In this document: positions 16,178 through 26,000 of the stretch, one piece after another
Numbering within the stretch: the stretch's first letter is position 1
Layout: every line of letters starts with the position of its first letter
From: an uncultured Oscillospiraceae bacterium
GTDB taxonomy: Bacteria > Bacillota > Clostridia > Oscillospirales > Ruminococcaceae
Assembly: GCA_934539585.1 (NCBI GenBank)
Contig: CAKTCT010000002.1
Span: forward strand, 60,540 to 124,539
Direction of reading: 5' to 3'
DNA: 64,000 nt
Notes under the pieces: generated by a model
What the model was told of the DNA's origin: nothing
Seen by the model: only the letters and a program-made list of their open reading frames with translations
Databases searched by the model: none
Made by a program: the position numbers and the translations under genes

Positions 16178-16831
16178 TCAGGGATTCAGAAAGTCCGGGA
16201 GGTTTTCCAGAATGGCGTCCACGCCGGAGAGGCAGCGGTCATTGCAGAGGAGGAAGGGAACCTGCCATTCCTCCTCCGGGACCTGCATTTCCGTAAGGAG
16301 GGCTTTGAAAGCGGCTTTGGGCTCCAGGTCGGTGGTGTCGATGGAGATCAGGGAAAGCTCCGGACGGGCGGCAAAGGCCGCTTCCACCACAGGGTCGGAT
16401 CGGACGCAGTCGCCGCAGTCCGGGCGGTAGTAGTAGGTGTAGGTCCGGTCGTCGGCAAGGCCCAGGCTCTGGCAGACCAGCCGCCGGAGATTGGGGGCGA
16501 TATCCTCTCCGAAGGCCCACCCGGCAGAGGTGACGACCATGGGGAGGGTCTGGTCCTCCTCCGGGATTCCACGTTGCTGGCAGAGGGTGCGCCAGGTCTC
16601 CTCGCCGCCCTGGGAAAAGACGTTGCAGACCGTGGGGATGCTTTCCTCGGGGAGGGAGAGGTCCCCGGTCTTTTTGGAAAAGAGGGCGCGGAACTCCCCG
16701 GGGACGTCGCAGGCGGCGCAGACTTCCTCGTAAAAGTACCAGATTTTCCGGTCCGGCGCCTTTCCGCAGCCGGAGGCGGCCAGCAGCAGGCAGAGGATCG
16801 TCAGCAGCAGGAGCGTGCGGAGCGGTTTCAT
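16178..16831 (-). CDS. Lipoprotein with two thioredoxin-like CxxC modules
   Basis: This 217-residue protein has a type II signal peptide with lipobox ASGC (C22). Two similar modules follow, each with a C-x-x-C near a beta strand (C38-A-A-C41; C139-G-D-C142) and a proline block typical of the thioredoxin cis-proline (LPMVV at 96-100; VPFLL near 198). This suggests two tandem thioredoxin folds on the cell surface, possibly exchanging electrons or disulfides with exported proteins. I know no named family for this tandem. The start at 16831 is chosen because the signal peptide begins there, with GGGGGACC ahead. Confidence 0.7.
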   Translation of the reverse strand: MKPLRTLLLLTILCLLLAASGCGKAPDRKIWYFYEEVCAACDVPGEFRALFSKKTGDLSLPEESIPTVCNVFSQGGEETWRTLCQQRGIPEEDQTLPMVVTSAGWAFGEDIAPNLRRLVCQSLGLADDRTYTYYYRPDCGDCVRSDPVVEAAFAARPELSLISIDTTDLEPKAAFKALLTEMQVPEEEWQVPFLLCNDRCLSGVDAILENLPDFLNP

Positions 16832-16930
16832 GGGAGGTCCCCCTTTCGTTACTGTTGTCAGTGTAGCAGATTTCCGGGCCCGGCGCAAGAGGTGATTTTG
16901 GGAAAGGCGGAAATTTCCAAGGCCATAAAA

Positions 16931-16956
16931 ACTTCCCGGTTTTCAAAATTTTCCCG
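16931..16956 (+). promoter_or_regulatory. Shared upstream motif, copy 1 (before broken AraC regulator)
   Basis: The block ACTTCCCGG-t-TTTCAAAA-t-TTTCCCG recurs almost unchanged at 19290-19314 in front of the importer 2 operon. A TATAAT box follows at 16981-16986 (no clear -35), so the motif sits where an activator would bind. Confidence 0.55.
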
Positions 16957-17034
16957 ATTCCCTTTCCCGGCCCGGTGGGGTATAATGGAAAAAGGGAAAA
17001 TTCTGCGATTTTACAGCCACAGGGAGGATGTATT

Positions 17035-19244
17035 ATGACAGAAAAGGTGAAACGGACCGTTGGGCGGCTGCTGGCGACTTATCTGGTGATCCTGCTGATC
17101 CCGATCTGCGCCAGCGTTTTCGTGTTTCAGCCGGTGTACCGGCAGGTCCAGGAGAACACCCGGGACACCGTTTCCGGCTCCTTGCAGCAGACTGCCGGAG
17201 CCCTGAAGCAGCGGATGGAGGAAATCGAGACCATTGCCTACGAGCTCTCCCAGAACAGCGAGCTGATCCGGTTCGGCCGGTACGCCGACGGGTTCCAGGG
17301 GGAGACGCCCTCCCGGCTGCTGGAATTGCAGAACAATCTGCCCAATTACAGCGTCTCCAACAAATTCATCCGGGACTACTTCGTGCTGTACCCGGAAAGC
17401 GGCATCGTTCTCAACAACCGGGTGGCCTACGATTACGAGGACTTTTTCCGCTCCTACATCGGTTACAGCGGCATCGGGACAGAGTAGTGGCGGGCCTGGG
17501 CGGAGGAAGGAGAATTTCCGTCGTTTCTGCCGGTCCAGACGGTGCAGCTCCGGTTTTTTGGGAACGCATCCAGTTCCCTTGACACCCGGAAAACCCAGGA
17601 ATCGGTGGCATCCTTCCTTTTTAAAAGCAAAAAAAGCTATCTTAGGGACATGTACGTTCTCATCATTGTGGGCGAGGCGGAGCTTTCCAGCCTGGTCCAG
17701 AGCAGCCTGACGGCGGAAGGGGGATACCTGCGGATCACCGGGCGGAACGACCGGCTCCTGTATGAGTGCGGCGCGGCGGAGACCTACGGCGGCTATCCGG
17801 ACCCGGAATTTTCCGGGGAAGCCTTCGCCTTCCGGGAGGAGGACGGGGCCTTTGTGGCGGAATACCGGCTGGAAGGCACCGGCTGGCGGGTCCTTTCGGT
17901 TCGGCCTTACGCGGAGATCGCCCGGAATCTCCGGCGGATGAGCCGGAACATCTGGGGCTTCGTGGCGCTCTCTTTCGCGGTGGGAGCCGGGGTGGCGGCG
18001 TTTTTCTCCCTGCGGAAGACTGCGCCGGTGATGAGCCTGCTCCGGGACAACCGGGCCATGGAGGAGCAGCTGGAGGCCCAGAAGCCCTTGCTGCTGAACA
18101 CCTTTCTGGAGCGGCTCCTCACCGGGAGCATCGGGGAGGAGGAAATTGCCCGGTCCGCCGCGTACCTGCAATTTCCGGACCTGGCCCAGTGGCAGTGCGC
18201 CATGGTCCACTTCTTCGATTTCCGCCGGAAGGGGGAGGACGCGGAGGAGCTCCGGGTCCTGTTCCGCAGCGTGATGCAGGCGGCGGGGAGCCGTGCTACT
18301 GTCACAATGTGGGGTCGGATAAGATCACCTGCATTTTCTCGGGGCCGTCGGCTCTGCTGGGGCCAGGCGGGGAGTCGGCCTGGCGGAACCTGCTCCGGCA
18401 GGCGGAGCTGGACAGCCGCTGCCGCATCGCCGTGGCCATCGGGGCGGACAAGCGGGACCTGAAGGAGCTCCACCTTTCGGTGAAGGAGCTGCTGCACATC
18501 CTGGACCACAAGAACTGGGAGGAGGACTTCCAGCTTCTCCGGGCGGAGGACTGCAACGCCGCCGTGGAAATGGTCCGGGAGACCCACGACGTCTCCGAGT
18601 GGCTGGCGCTGCTGAAAACCTGCATCCAGGCGGGGAGCGTAGACAGGACCGCCCAGGTCTTCGGCACCGTCCGGACGTCGCTGCTGGCGCGGAACGATCT
18701 GCGGCAGAACCGGATTTTCCTTTATACCCTTCTGGATTATCTGGACAAGGGCCCCTTCGCCCAGGAGCCCGGGGTCCGGCAGACCCTGGGGCAGATGGAG
18801 GACGAAATCCCCTGGGCATCGGCGGGGGACCTGCTCCACCATCTGGAAAAGCTCTGCGTCCGGGCGGCGGCGGAGACCGGGGAGCAGGCGCTGCGGCGGA
18901 AGCAGACGGTGTTCGACGACCTGATCCGGTTCGTGGAGAAAAATTATCCCCGGCAGGACCTGTCCCTTTCCATGCTGTCCGGGGAGTTCGGCATTTCCGA
19001 GACCTATTTGGCCCAGCAGTTCAAGCGGCGGTTCGGGGAGAATCTGTCCGTCTATATCGAAAACATCCGGATGCAGCGGGCCCAGGAGCTGCTGCTCCAT
19101 TCCAAGCTCACCATCAACGAGATCGCCGGTCAGGTGGGGTACAACTCCGCCAACACCTTCGGGAAGGTCTTTCATAAGAAGTATAACGTCAGCCCATCGG
19201 TCTACCGGAGCAGTCAGCGGCAGCAGATTGGGAAGGATTCCTAA
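17035..19244 (+). pseudogene. AraC-type sensor-regulator disrupted by an in-frame TAG and a frameshift
   Basis: Read through its lesions, this encodes about 736 residues: an N-terminal membrane segment (about residues 10-32), an extracellular sensor region, a second membrane segment near residue 305, and a C-terminal AraC-type double HTH (ETYLAQQFKRRFGENLSVYI; NEIAGQVGYNSANTFGKVFHK). Such one-component regulators activate neighbouring CUT1 importers. Two lesions are seen. Codon 151 is TAG (17485-17487), with homologous-looking sequence continuing in the same frame. The frame then shifts by one near 18311-18314, where TGGGG followed by TCGGAT would read MWGSDKITC if one more G were present. 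Either the gene is dead or the sequence has errors. The importer 2 operon follows. Confidence 0.85.
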
Positions 19245-19289
19245 AAATCGGAGGAAATTCAAGAGTTTCCTGGGGGAAAAGCGGAAGAA

Positions 19290-19314
19290 ACTCCCGGGTT
19301 TCAAAAGTTTCCCG
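19290..19314 (+). promoter_or_regulatory. Shared upstream motif, copy 2 (before importer 2)
   Basis: ACTCCCGG-g-TTTCAAAA-g-TTTCCCG matches copy 1 at 16931-16956 with about two substitutions and one gap. Both copies are preceded by a GGGAAArGCGGAA block. It touches the -35 box of the promoter at 19315, a typical site for an AraC-type activator. Confidence 0.6.
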
Positions 19315-19344
19315 TTGAAAAACGGGGGCCTCCCATGGTACACT
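19315..19344 (+). promoter_or_regulatory. Promoter of ABC importer 2 operon
   Basis: TTGAAA (19315-19320) and TACACT (19339-19344) have 18-bp spacing, 62 bases before the lipoprotein start. Confidence 0.6.
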
Positions 19345-19406
19345 GAGGCCACGGAACGGGACTGCGCAGCCTCCGGAAACGACAAAATCCTGAAAGCGAG
19401 GACACC

Positions 19407-21080
19407 ATGATGAAACGCCATTCCAAAAAAATCCTGGCCATGCTCCTGAGTGCAATGATGCTGGCCGCGGCGGCTTCCTCCTGCGGGCAGGAGAAGGAGC
19501 CCAGCCCGGCTCCCGCGTCTTCCTCCTCCGCGGCCTCCCAGACCGGGGAGACGGACAGCGGCCTGACCCCCGTCGGGGAGCTCCCCATCAGCAAAGACGG
19601 CCTGACCCTGACTGCTTTCGCCCAGAACAACGGTTCCAACAACGATTGGAGCTACGGCAACAACGATTTTACCACCTGGCTGGTGGATCAGACCGGCATC
19701 CAGCTGGACATCACCCTGGCCGCCAGCGCCGACGCCAAGGAGAAGCTGAGCCTGCTCATTACCGCCGGGGAGTATCCGGAGGTGCTGTTCCGCAGCGGGC
19801 TGAGCCTTTCCGAGCAGCAGATCTACGGCGCGCAGGGGATGCTGCTGCCCTTGAACGACCTCATTGAGAAGTATGCCCCCAACGCCCAGGCCATGTTTGA
19901 AGCCTATCCTTTGGCGAAAACCGCGTTCACCCTGGGGGACGGCAATATGTACGACCTGCCCTCCGTCAACGAGTGCTACCATTGCAGCAAGACCCAGAAA
20001 ATGTGGATCTACTCGCCCTGGTTCGAGCAGCTGGGCGTGGACGCGCCCCAGACCACCGAGGAATTCTACGAATATCTGAAGCTGGTCAAGGCCACCGACC
20101 TGAACGGCAACGGCAAGGCCGACGAGATTCCTCTGGCGGGCAGCCCCAAGGGCTGGGACACCAATATGGAGGGCTTCCTGATGCAGCCCTTCTCCTACAC
20201 CGAGACCTATGTGGACAACGGCGCCGTGAAAATGCCCTACGCCGAGGACGGCTGGAAAGAGGGTCTGCGGTACCTCCACCGGCTGAATGAGGAAGGCTTG
20301 ATGGCCCCGGAAAGCCTGATCCAGGACGACAGCCAGCTCCAGCAGATGGGCAGCATGCCCGAGCACATCCTGGCCTGCGCCCCCGGCGGGTACCAGGGGT
20401 CGGTGGCTCCCGGCAGCGACTATGAGCTGTGGACCACCCTGGCTCCTCTGGAGGGGCCCACCGGCCGCCGCCAGACCCGGTATACTCCCTACGACGACTA
20501 TTATTCCTCCTTCTCCATCACCGATAAGTGCAAGAATCCCGAGGCGGCCGTCCGTCTGGCGGACTTCATGCTCACCGAGGAAGCCACGCTCCGCAACTGC
20601 AACGGCGTCAAGGACGTGAACTGGCGGTACGTCACCGAGGACCTGCCCTCCATCGACGGCGGCAAGGCCATCTGGGAGACCATCGGGGCCGACGCGGACC
20701 GTCCGCCGGAAGCCTGCTGGAACCAGGTGGGTCCCACGCTGCGGACCTCCGCTCTCCGGCTGGGCATTCCCACCACCGAGAACTCCTACATGGAGGTCGC
20801 CCTCTATGAGGAAAGCCTCAACAAGTACGCGCCTTACCTCCAGCCCGATGACAGCATTTTCCCCAGGAGCGCTCTGGCATACAGCGAGGAGCAGGCGGCG
20901 GAGATCGCCACCGTCCAGGCTCCCTTTGACGAGTACGTCAAGGAAATGACCGCCAAGTTCATCTCCGGCGAAAAGAGCATCGACGCCGACTGGGACTCCT
21001 ACGTGGCCGATCTGGAAAAGATGGGCATGAGCACGCTGCTGTCCCTGTACCAGCAGGCTTACAGCGAGAAATTCCAATAA
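19407..21080 (+). CDS. Solute-binding lipoprotein of ABC importer 2
   Basis: This 557-residue family-1 solute-binding protein has a lipobox ASSC (C26) after a basic and hydrophobic signal, then a low-complexity linker rich in P, S and A. The mature domain has the LNGNGKADEIPLAG loop near residue 230 and ends in IDADWDSYVADLEKMG, as in the YtcQ/LipO group. Two overlapping ATG codons (19407, 19410) follow GCGAGGAC, and the first is used here. As first gene of the operon with two permeases and a GH95-like hydrolase, it probably captures a plant- or host-derived oligosaccharide. The ligand is not identifiable. Confidence 0.9.
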   Translation: MMKRHSKKILAMLLSAMMLAAAASSCGQEKEPSPAPASSSSAASQTGETDSGLTPVGELPISKDGLTLTAFAQNNGSNNDWSYGNNDFTTWLVDQTGIQLDITLAASADAKEKLSLLITAGEYPEVLFRSGLSLSEQQIYGAQGMLLPLNDLIEKYAPNAQAMFEAYPLAKTAFTLGDGNMYDLPSVNECYHCSKTQKMWIYSPWFEQLGVDAPQTTEEFYEYLKLVKATDLNGNGKADEIPLAGSPKGWDTNMEGFLMQPFSYTETYVDNGAVKMPYAEDGWKEGLRYLHRLNEEGLMAPESLIQDDSQLQQMGSMPEHILACAPGGYQGSVAPGSDYELWTTLAPLEGPTGRRQTRYTPYDDYYSSFSITDKCKNPEAAVRLADFMLTEEATLRNCNGVKDVNWRYVTEDLPSIDGGKAIWETIGADADRPPEACWNQVGPTLRTSALRLGIPTTENSYMEVALYEESLNKYAPYLQPDDSIFPRSALAYSEEQAAEIATVQAPFDEYVKEMTAKFISGEKSIDADWDSYVADLEKMGMSTLLSLYQQAYSEKFQ

Positions 21081-21089
21081 TCCGACGGT

Positions 21090-21128
21090 TGTTTCGGCTC
21101 CTTCCCTTCGGAGGAGGGCCGAAACAAA
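21090..21128 (+). other. Intercistronic hairpin between binding protein and permease (system 2)
   Basis: TTGTTTCGGC (21090-21099) pairs perfectly with GCCGAAACAA (21119-21128), with a partly paired CCTTCC/GGAGG interior. No T-run follows, so transcript stabilisation or processing is more likely than termination. Confidence 0.6.
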
Positions 21129-21149
21129 TCTTATCAGGGGGCGCTTACC

Positions 21150-22088
21150 ATGACTGCAACCAAAACCGCTGTCCGCCGCCGGTCGCCGCTTCAAAAGATG
21201 GCGCGGTGCTGGCAGCTTTATCTGATCCTGCTTCTTCCGGTGCTGTACCTGCTGATCTTCTGCTACTACCCCATGCTGGGGGTGCAGATCGCCTTCAAGG
21301 ACTTCACCGTGGCCAAGGGCATCTGGGGGAGCCCCTGGGTAGGGCTCAAGCACTTCCAGAAGTTCATTTCGTCTCCCCAGTTTTACCGGGTGATCAAGAA
21401 CACCCTGCTGGTCAGCATTTACAGCCTCATCGCGTCCACGCCCATTCCCATTGTGCTGGCGCTGTGCGTGACCTATCTGCGGAACACCTTTTTTAAAAAA
21501 TCGGTGCAGATGATTACCTATATGCCCTATTTCATCTCCACGGTGGTGCTGGTGGGGATGCTTTACCAGTTTTTCTCCACCCGGACCGGGGTTTTCAACA
21601 CCTTGCTGGAAATGATGGGGATGGGGAGGGTGGATATCCTGACGCCGCCCAAAAACTTCATCCACCTTTACGTCTGGTCTGGGGTGTGGCAGATGACCGG
21701 CTTCAACGCCATCATCTACATTTCCGCCCTGTCCAGCGTGGACCCCTCCCTTTACGAAGCCTGCACCATCGACGGGGCCAACAAATTCCAGCAGATCTGG
21801 TTCGTGGACCTGCCCAGCATCCTTCCCACGGTGATCATTTTGCTGATTTTAAACTGCGGCGGCGTCCTCAACGTGGGCTTTGAGAAGGTCTTTCTGCTGC
21901 AAAATCCGGGGAACCTGGAGTATTCCGAGGTCATTTCCACCCTGGTGTACAAGGTGGGGTTGAAATCCATGATCCCCATGTATTCGTATTCCTCTGCCGT
22001 GGGGCTTTTCACCTCTCTGATCAACCTGATCCTGCTGACGGTGGTGAACGGCATCTCCCGGAAGGTTTCCGAAACGAGTCTTTGGTAA
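21150..22088 (+). CDS. ABC sugar importer permease, LplB type (system 2)
   Basis: This 312-residue permease has six membrane segments, the LplB-type N-terminal YYPMLGVQIAFKDF block, an EAA loop YEACTIDGANKFQQIWFVDL near residue 205, and the VSETSLW C-terminus. It forms the channel with the next gene product. Thirteen bases separate it from the second permease. No ATPase gene is in the cluster. Confidence 0.9.
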   Translation: MTATKTAVRRRSPLQKMARCWQLYLILLLPVLYLLIFCYYPMLGVQIAFKDFTVAKGIWGSPWVGLKHFQKFISSPQFYRVIKNTLLVSIYSLIASTPIPIVLALCVTYLRNTFFKKSVQMITYMPYFISTVVLVGMLYQFFSTRTGVFNTLLEMMGMGRVDILTPPKNFIHLYVWSGVWQMTGFNAIIYISALSSVDPSLYEACTIDGANKFQQIWFVDLPSILPTVIILLILNCGGVLNVGFEKVFLLQNPGNLEYSEVISTLVYKVGLKSMIPMYSYSSAVGLFTSLINLILLTVVNGISRKVSETSLW

Positions 22089-22100
22089 GGGGGAGCTGTC

Positions 22101-23000
22101 ATGTCGAAACAAAAAATCCGCGGCATCAACGCCGACCGCGTCTTTTACGGCGTCAACGGCCTTTTGGGGGCGCTGTTCATTCTTGTGACCCTTTACCCGC
22201 TGATCTTTGTGGTCAGCGCCTCGTTCAGCTCCGGGGAGGCGCTGATGCGGGGGGAGGTCTGGCTGCTGCCCAAGGGCGTCAATCTGGACGCTTACCGGAC
22301 CATTTTCAAGATGCCGGAGATTCTGCGGGGGTTTGTCAACTCCCTGCTCTACACCGCTCTTGGCACGGCGGTCAACGTGGTGTTTACGGTGCTGGCCGCC
22401 TATCCGCTGTCCCGGAAGGACCTGTACGGCCGGCCGGTGCTGATGTTCCTGTTTGCGTTTACCATGATGTTCAGCGGGGGGCTGATCCCCACCTATCTGC
22501 TGGTCCGGGACCTGAAGCTCCTGAACAGCGTCTGGGCGCTGATCCTGCCCGGGGCCCTCAGCGTCTGGAACATGACCATTACCATGAACTTTTTCCGGGG
22601 GAACCTCCCCGATGAAATGCTGGAGGCTACCCAGATCGACGGGTGCAACGACGTGCAGTTCCTGTGGCGGTTTGCGGTGCCGCTGTCCAAGTCCATTCTG
22701 GCAGTCATTGCGCTGTTTTACGCCGTGGGGCACTGGAACTCCTATTTCAGCGCCTTGATCTACCTGACCGACGCCCGGAAATATCCCCTCCAGCTGGTGC
22801 TGCGGGACATTCTCATCAACAATCAGCTGGACATTTCCAGCTCCCAGATGGACGTTCAGACCATGCTCCGGAAGGAGTATCTGCAGGACCTGCTGAAGTA
22901 CGCCATTATTGTCGTCTCCACGGTCCCCATGATGGTTTTGTACCCCTTCGTGCAGAAATACCTGGTCAAGGGGGTCATGCTGGGGTCATTGAGGGGTTAG
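22101..23000 (+). CDS. ABC sugar importer permease, YtcP/AraQ type (system 2)
   Basis: This 299-residue permease has six membrane segments and an EAA loop (EATQIDGCNDVQFLWRFAVP) near residue 175. The C-terminus LYPFVQKYLVKGVMLGSLRG is diagnostic of this subfamily. It lies 12 bases after the first permease and eight before the hydrolase gene, all in one operon. Confidence 0.9.
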   Translation: MSKQKIRGINADRVFYGVNGLLGALFILVTLYPLIFVVSASFSSGEALMRGEVWLLPKGVNLDAYRTIFKMPEILRGFVNSLLYTALGTAVNVVFTVLAAYPLSRKDLYGRPVLMFLFAFTMMFSGGLIPTYLLVRDLKLLNSVWALILPGALSVWNMTITMNFFRGNLPDEMLEATQIDGCNDVQFLWRFAVPLSKSILAVIALFYAVGHWNSYFSALIYLTDARKYPLQLVLRDILINNQLDISSSQMDVQTMLRKEYLQDLLKYAIIVVSTVPMMVLYPFVQKYLVKGVMLGSLRG

Positions 23001-23008
23001 GAGGAAGT

Positions 23009-26000
23009 ATGCACAGCATTGTCTTTAAAAACGCCGAAAGCGACTGGAACGAAGCCCTCCCTCTGGGGAACGGGGTCTTCGGGGGAATGGGTTACTTTCG
23101 GAAAAATGCCTATCAGCTGGCGCTGAACCACTATGAGGTCTACTATACCCTTTACCACCGGTACAGCCATGTGCTTCTGGAGGACCCCAGGCCGGTCCGG
23201 CCCGGGGTCTACCGGTCCCGGTACCAGGAGACCAAGGCGGCGGCGGAAAAGAACCGGCCCCGCTCCGGGGAGGACCCGTACCTCCACTACCGGCGGACCA
23301 TCTGGCCCACCGCCGACCTTCCCCGGCAGGCGGAGCTCCAAAACGGCGTCAGCCACCCGCCTACGGGAGAGGCGGCCTTCCATCTGGGAGAGGCGCTGGC
23401 GGAAGCGGAGGATTTCTCCCTCCGCCTGGACATCGAGGACGCCGCCCTGCGGCTCCGGGTCCGGAAGGGGGAGGCCGTTCTTTCGGCGGAAACAGTGGTC
23501 CTCAGCGACGCCGACGCCGCCCTGACCCGAATCTCCCAGAGCGAGGCGGGGCTGTTGGAATCCCTGACCCTGGGGTATCCCCAGCGGCGGAACCATGAGG
23601 GGTTCGCCGTTTCCTGGGAGCAGAAAGCGCCGGACACCTTCCTCTGCCGGGTGTCCTTCTATCCGGAGGGGGAGGACCGGGAGAAGTACCCGCCTTTCTC
23701 CTTCGCGGTGGTCCACCGGCTGATGGGGGCGGAAGGGGAAGGCGCTGTGGAAGGAACGGCGATGAACGTCCGGATCCTTCGGGCGGGGAAGAAGGTCTCC
23801 CTTCTTTCCTATGTGCTCACCGAGCTTTCCGCGCCGGAGGAACTGGAGCAAACGGCTCTGGCTGCCGCAGAGAAGCTGGCGGCAGCCTTGCCGGAGCGGC
23901 TGGAGGCGCACCGGGCCCATTGGAAGGAATTCTTTTCCAGGTCCCGGATCGCTTTGCCGGACCCGGTGGTGGAGCGGCTCTGGTACCTGAATCTTTACGT
24001 TCTGAGGTGTTCCAGCGGACGGGGCGGAAAGCGGTTCGAGCAGGCCAGCGGGTTGAATGGCCTGTGGAACATCCGGCAGCCCACCATGTGGGGCAGCTTG
24101 TGGTACTGGGACGTGAACATCGAGGCCAGCTACTGGCCGGTGTACACCGCCAATCATCTGGAGCTGGCAGAGGTCTTCAACGACGGGTTCCTCTCCTATG
24201 TTCCGGAGGCGGAGCGCCGGGCCCGGGAGTACTACGGGATGCGGGGCTGCGCCATGGATTACCCCCACACCTTCTACAACTGCATGTGGCCCTGGTGCGC
24301 CCAGTATCTCTGGTGGTACTATGAGTACAGCGGGGACAGGGACTTTCTCCGGGAAAGGGCATATCCCTTGTTCCGCAGCCTGGCCCTTTTCATCGAGGAC
24401 GTCATGGAATGGGACCCGGAGACCGGGACCTGGGGGTTCTTCCCCGACGTTTCCCCGGAGCAGGGGCCCATTACCCGGAACTCCACCATCACCCTGGCCA
24501 CGGTGAAGTATCTGCTGAAGATCGCCCTGAAGGCCAACGGCATCCTCAAGGCCGGAGAGGAGGACGCGGCGCTGTTCCGGAAGCTGCTGGAACGGGTCCC
24601 GCCGTACTCCACCGCCGTTCTGGACCGCTACGGCCAGGTGCTGAAGGACTCGGAGTACGCGCCGGCGAGAATCCGGCTGCGGCACCCGTCGCTGCTGATG
24701 CCCATTTTCCCCTTGTCGGAGCTGGGGCCGGATTCGGAGCTTGCCCGGAACACCGTCTTTTTCGCTTCGGAGAATACTGAGATCGGGGTGTTCCCCTTCG
24801 GCTGGATTTCCGCGGCAGCGGCCCGGCTGGGGATGGGGAACACGGCCTTGCGGGTCCTTTATGAGCAAGGCATCGACCTCATCGTCCGGAACAACGGCAT
24901 GGGGGCCGAGGAAACGGAGCGGTGGGTCAACCACTGCATCGTTGATTCCGGGCATTTCTACCAGCCCTTTATGATGGAGTGCGTGGGGGAGACGGTGAAC
25001 TGCGTCAACGAAATGCTGCTCCAGAGCTACGACGGCGTGATCCGGGTCTTTCCCGCCGTGCCCAACGGCGACCCGGAGACCTTCCGCTTCCGGGGGGCGC
25101 AGATTCCGGACTACGACCCCTGGAAAAACGATCCGCCTGTTCACTGGCGGTCCTGCGGCTTCGACGGCTTCCTGGCCAAGGACGGCTTTGAGGTTTCGGC
25201 CCGGATGGAGGCGGGAAAGCCTTGCTGGATTCAGCTCCGCAGTCTCCGGGGCGGGGAGGCCGCCTTGCAGCTTCCGGATTCTCTGGCCGGAAAGCCGGTG
25301 CTTTTCGGCGGAGAACCGGTTTCCGCCAAGGCGGAGGCAGGCATTCTGCGCTTTGAAACGGTTCCCGGCGGCGTGTATACCCTGGGGGAACTGCCGGAGG
25401 AGCGGAGGTTGCCGGAGGAGGACGTCCTCTGCTACCGCACCCATCTGGGGCGGAAAAACTTCATCGGAAAGACGGAGAACACCGAGGTGTTCAAGGCCAT
25501 AGACTCCTTCCTCTGCGACTATTACGTGGCCAACGACCGGTACCGGCCCATTCTGGCCTATCGCTTCAACTTCGGAGTACCCTTTCCGGAGCTTCCCCAG
25601 GACGCACCGGGGAGCAGGAAGGACCTGTCCTTCATCCGGATCACCCCGGAGGAGCGCTGGTGCAGCCGGCTGGGCTTCGGCTTCGCCGGGGGGACCGTTC
25701 AGGCGGCGGACACCGGGGAGGGGGAGTACCTTCTCCGGGACGGCGTTTTCGGCAGTGAGGCGGTGGAGTTCTTAGTGGACCTGCCCAAGGGGCGCTACGA
25801 TCTTCTGGCGGTTTCGGGAAACGGGAAGTTTTCCACCCGGCTGTCGGTCAACGGGCAGAGCGTCCGGATGGACACGGCTCCCGGACGGTACCGGGCGGAG
25901 ATTCTGCCGGTGGTCCACAAGGGCGAAGGGCCGCTGACGCTGCACATCTCCGCGGCAGAGGGGGCATGGCAGCTGAGCCTTCTGGTTATCCGGAAGGTCC

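Noticed and set aside
17485..17487. TAG read as pyrrolysine or other recoding
   Set aside because: A second lesion (frameshift) in the same gene, and no recoding element or reason for it in an AraC regulator. Mutation or sequencing error is simpler.
17907..21665. 1252-codon open frame on the minus strand
   Set aside because: Same artefact. It spans two unrelated plus-strand genes and has no start signal.
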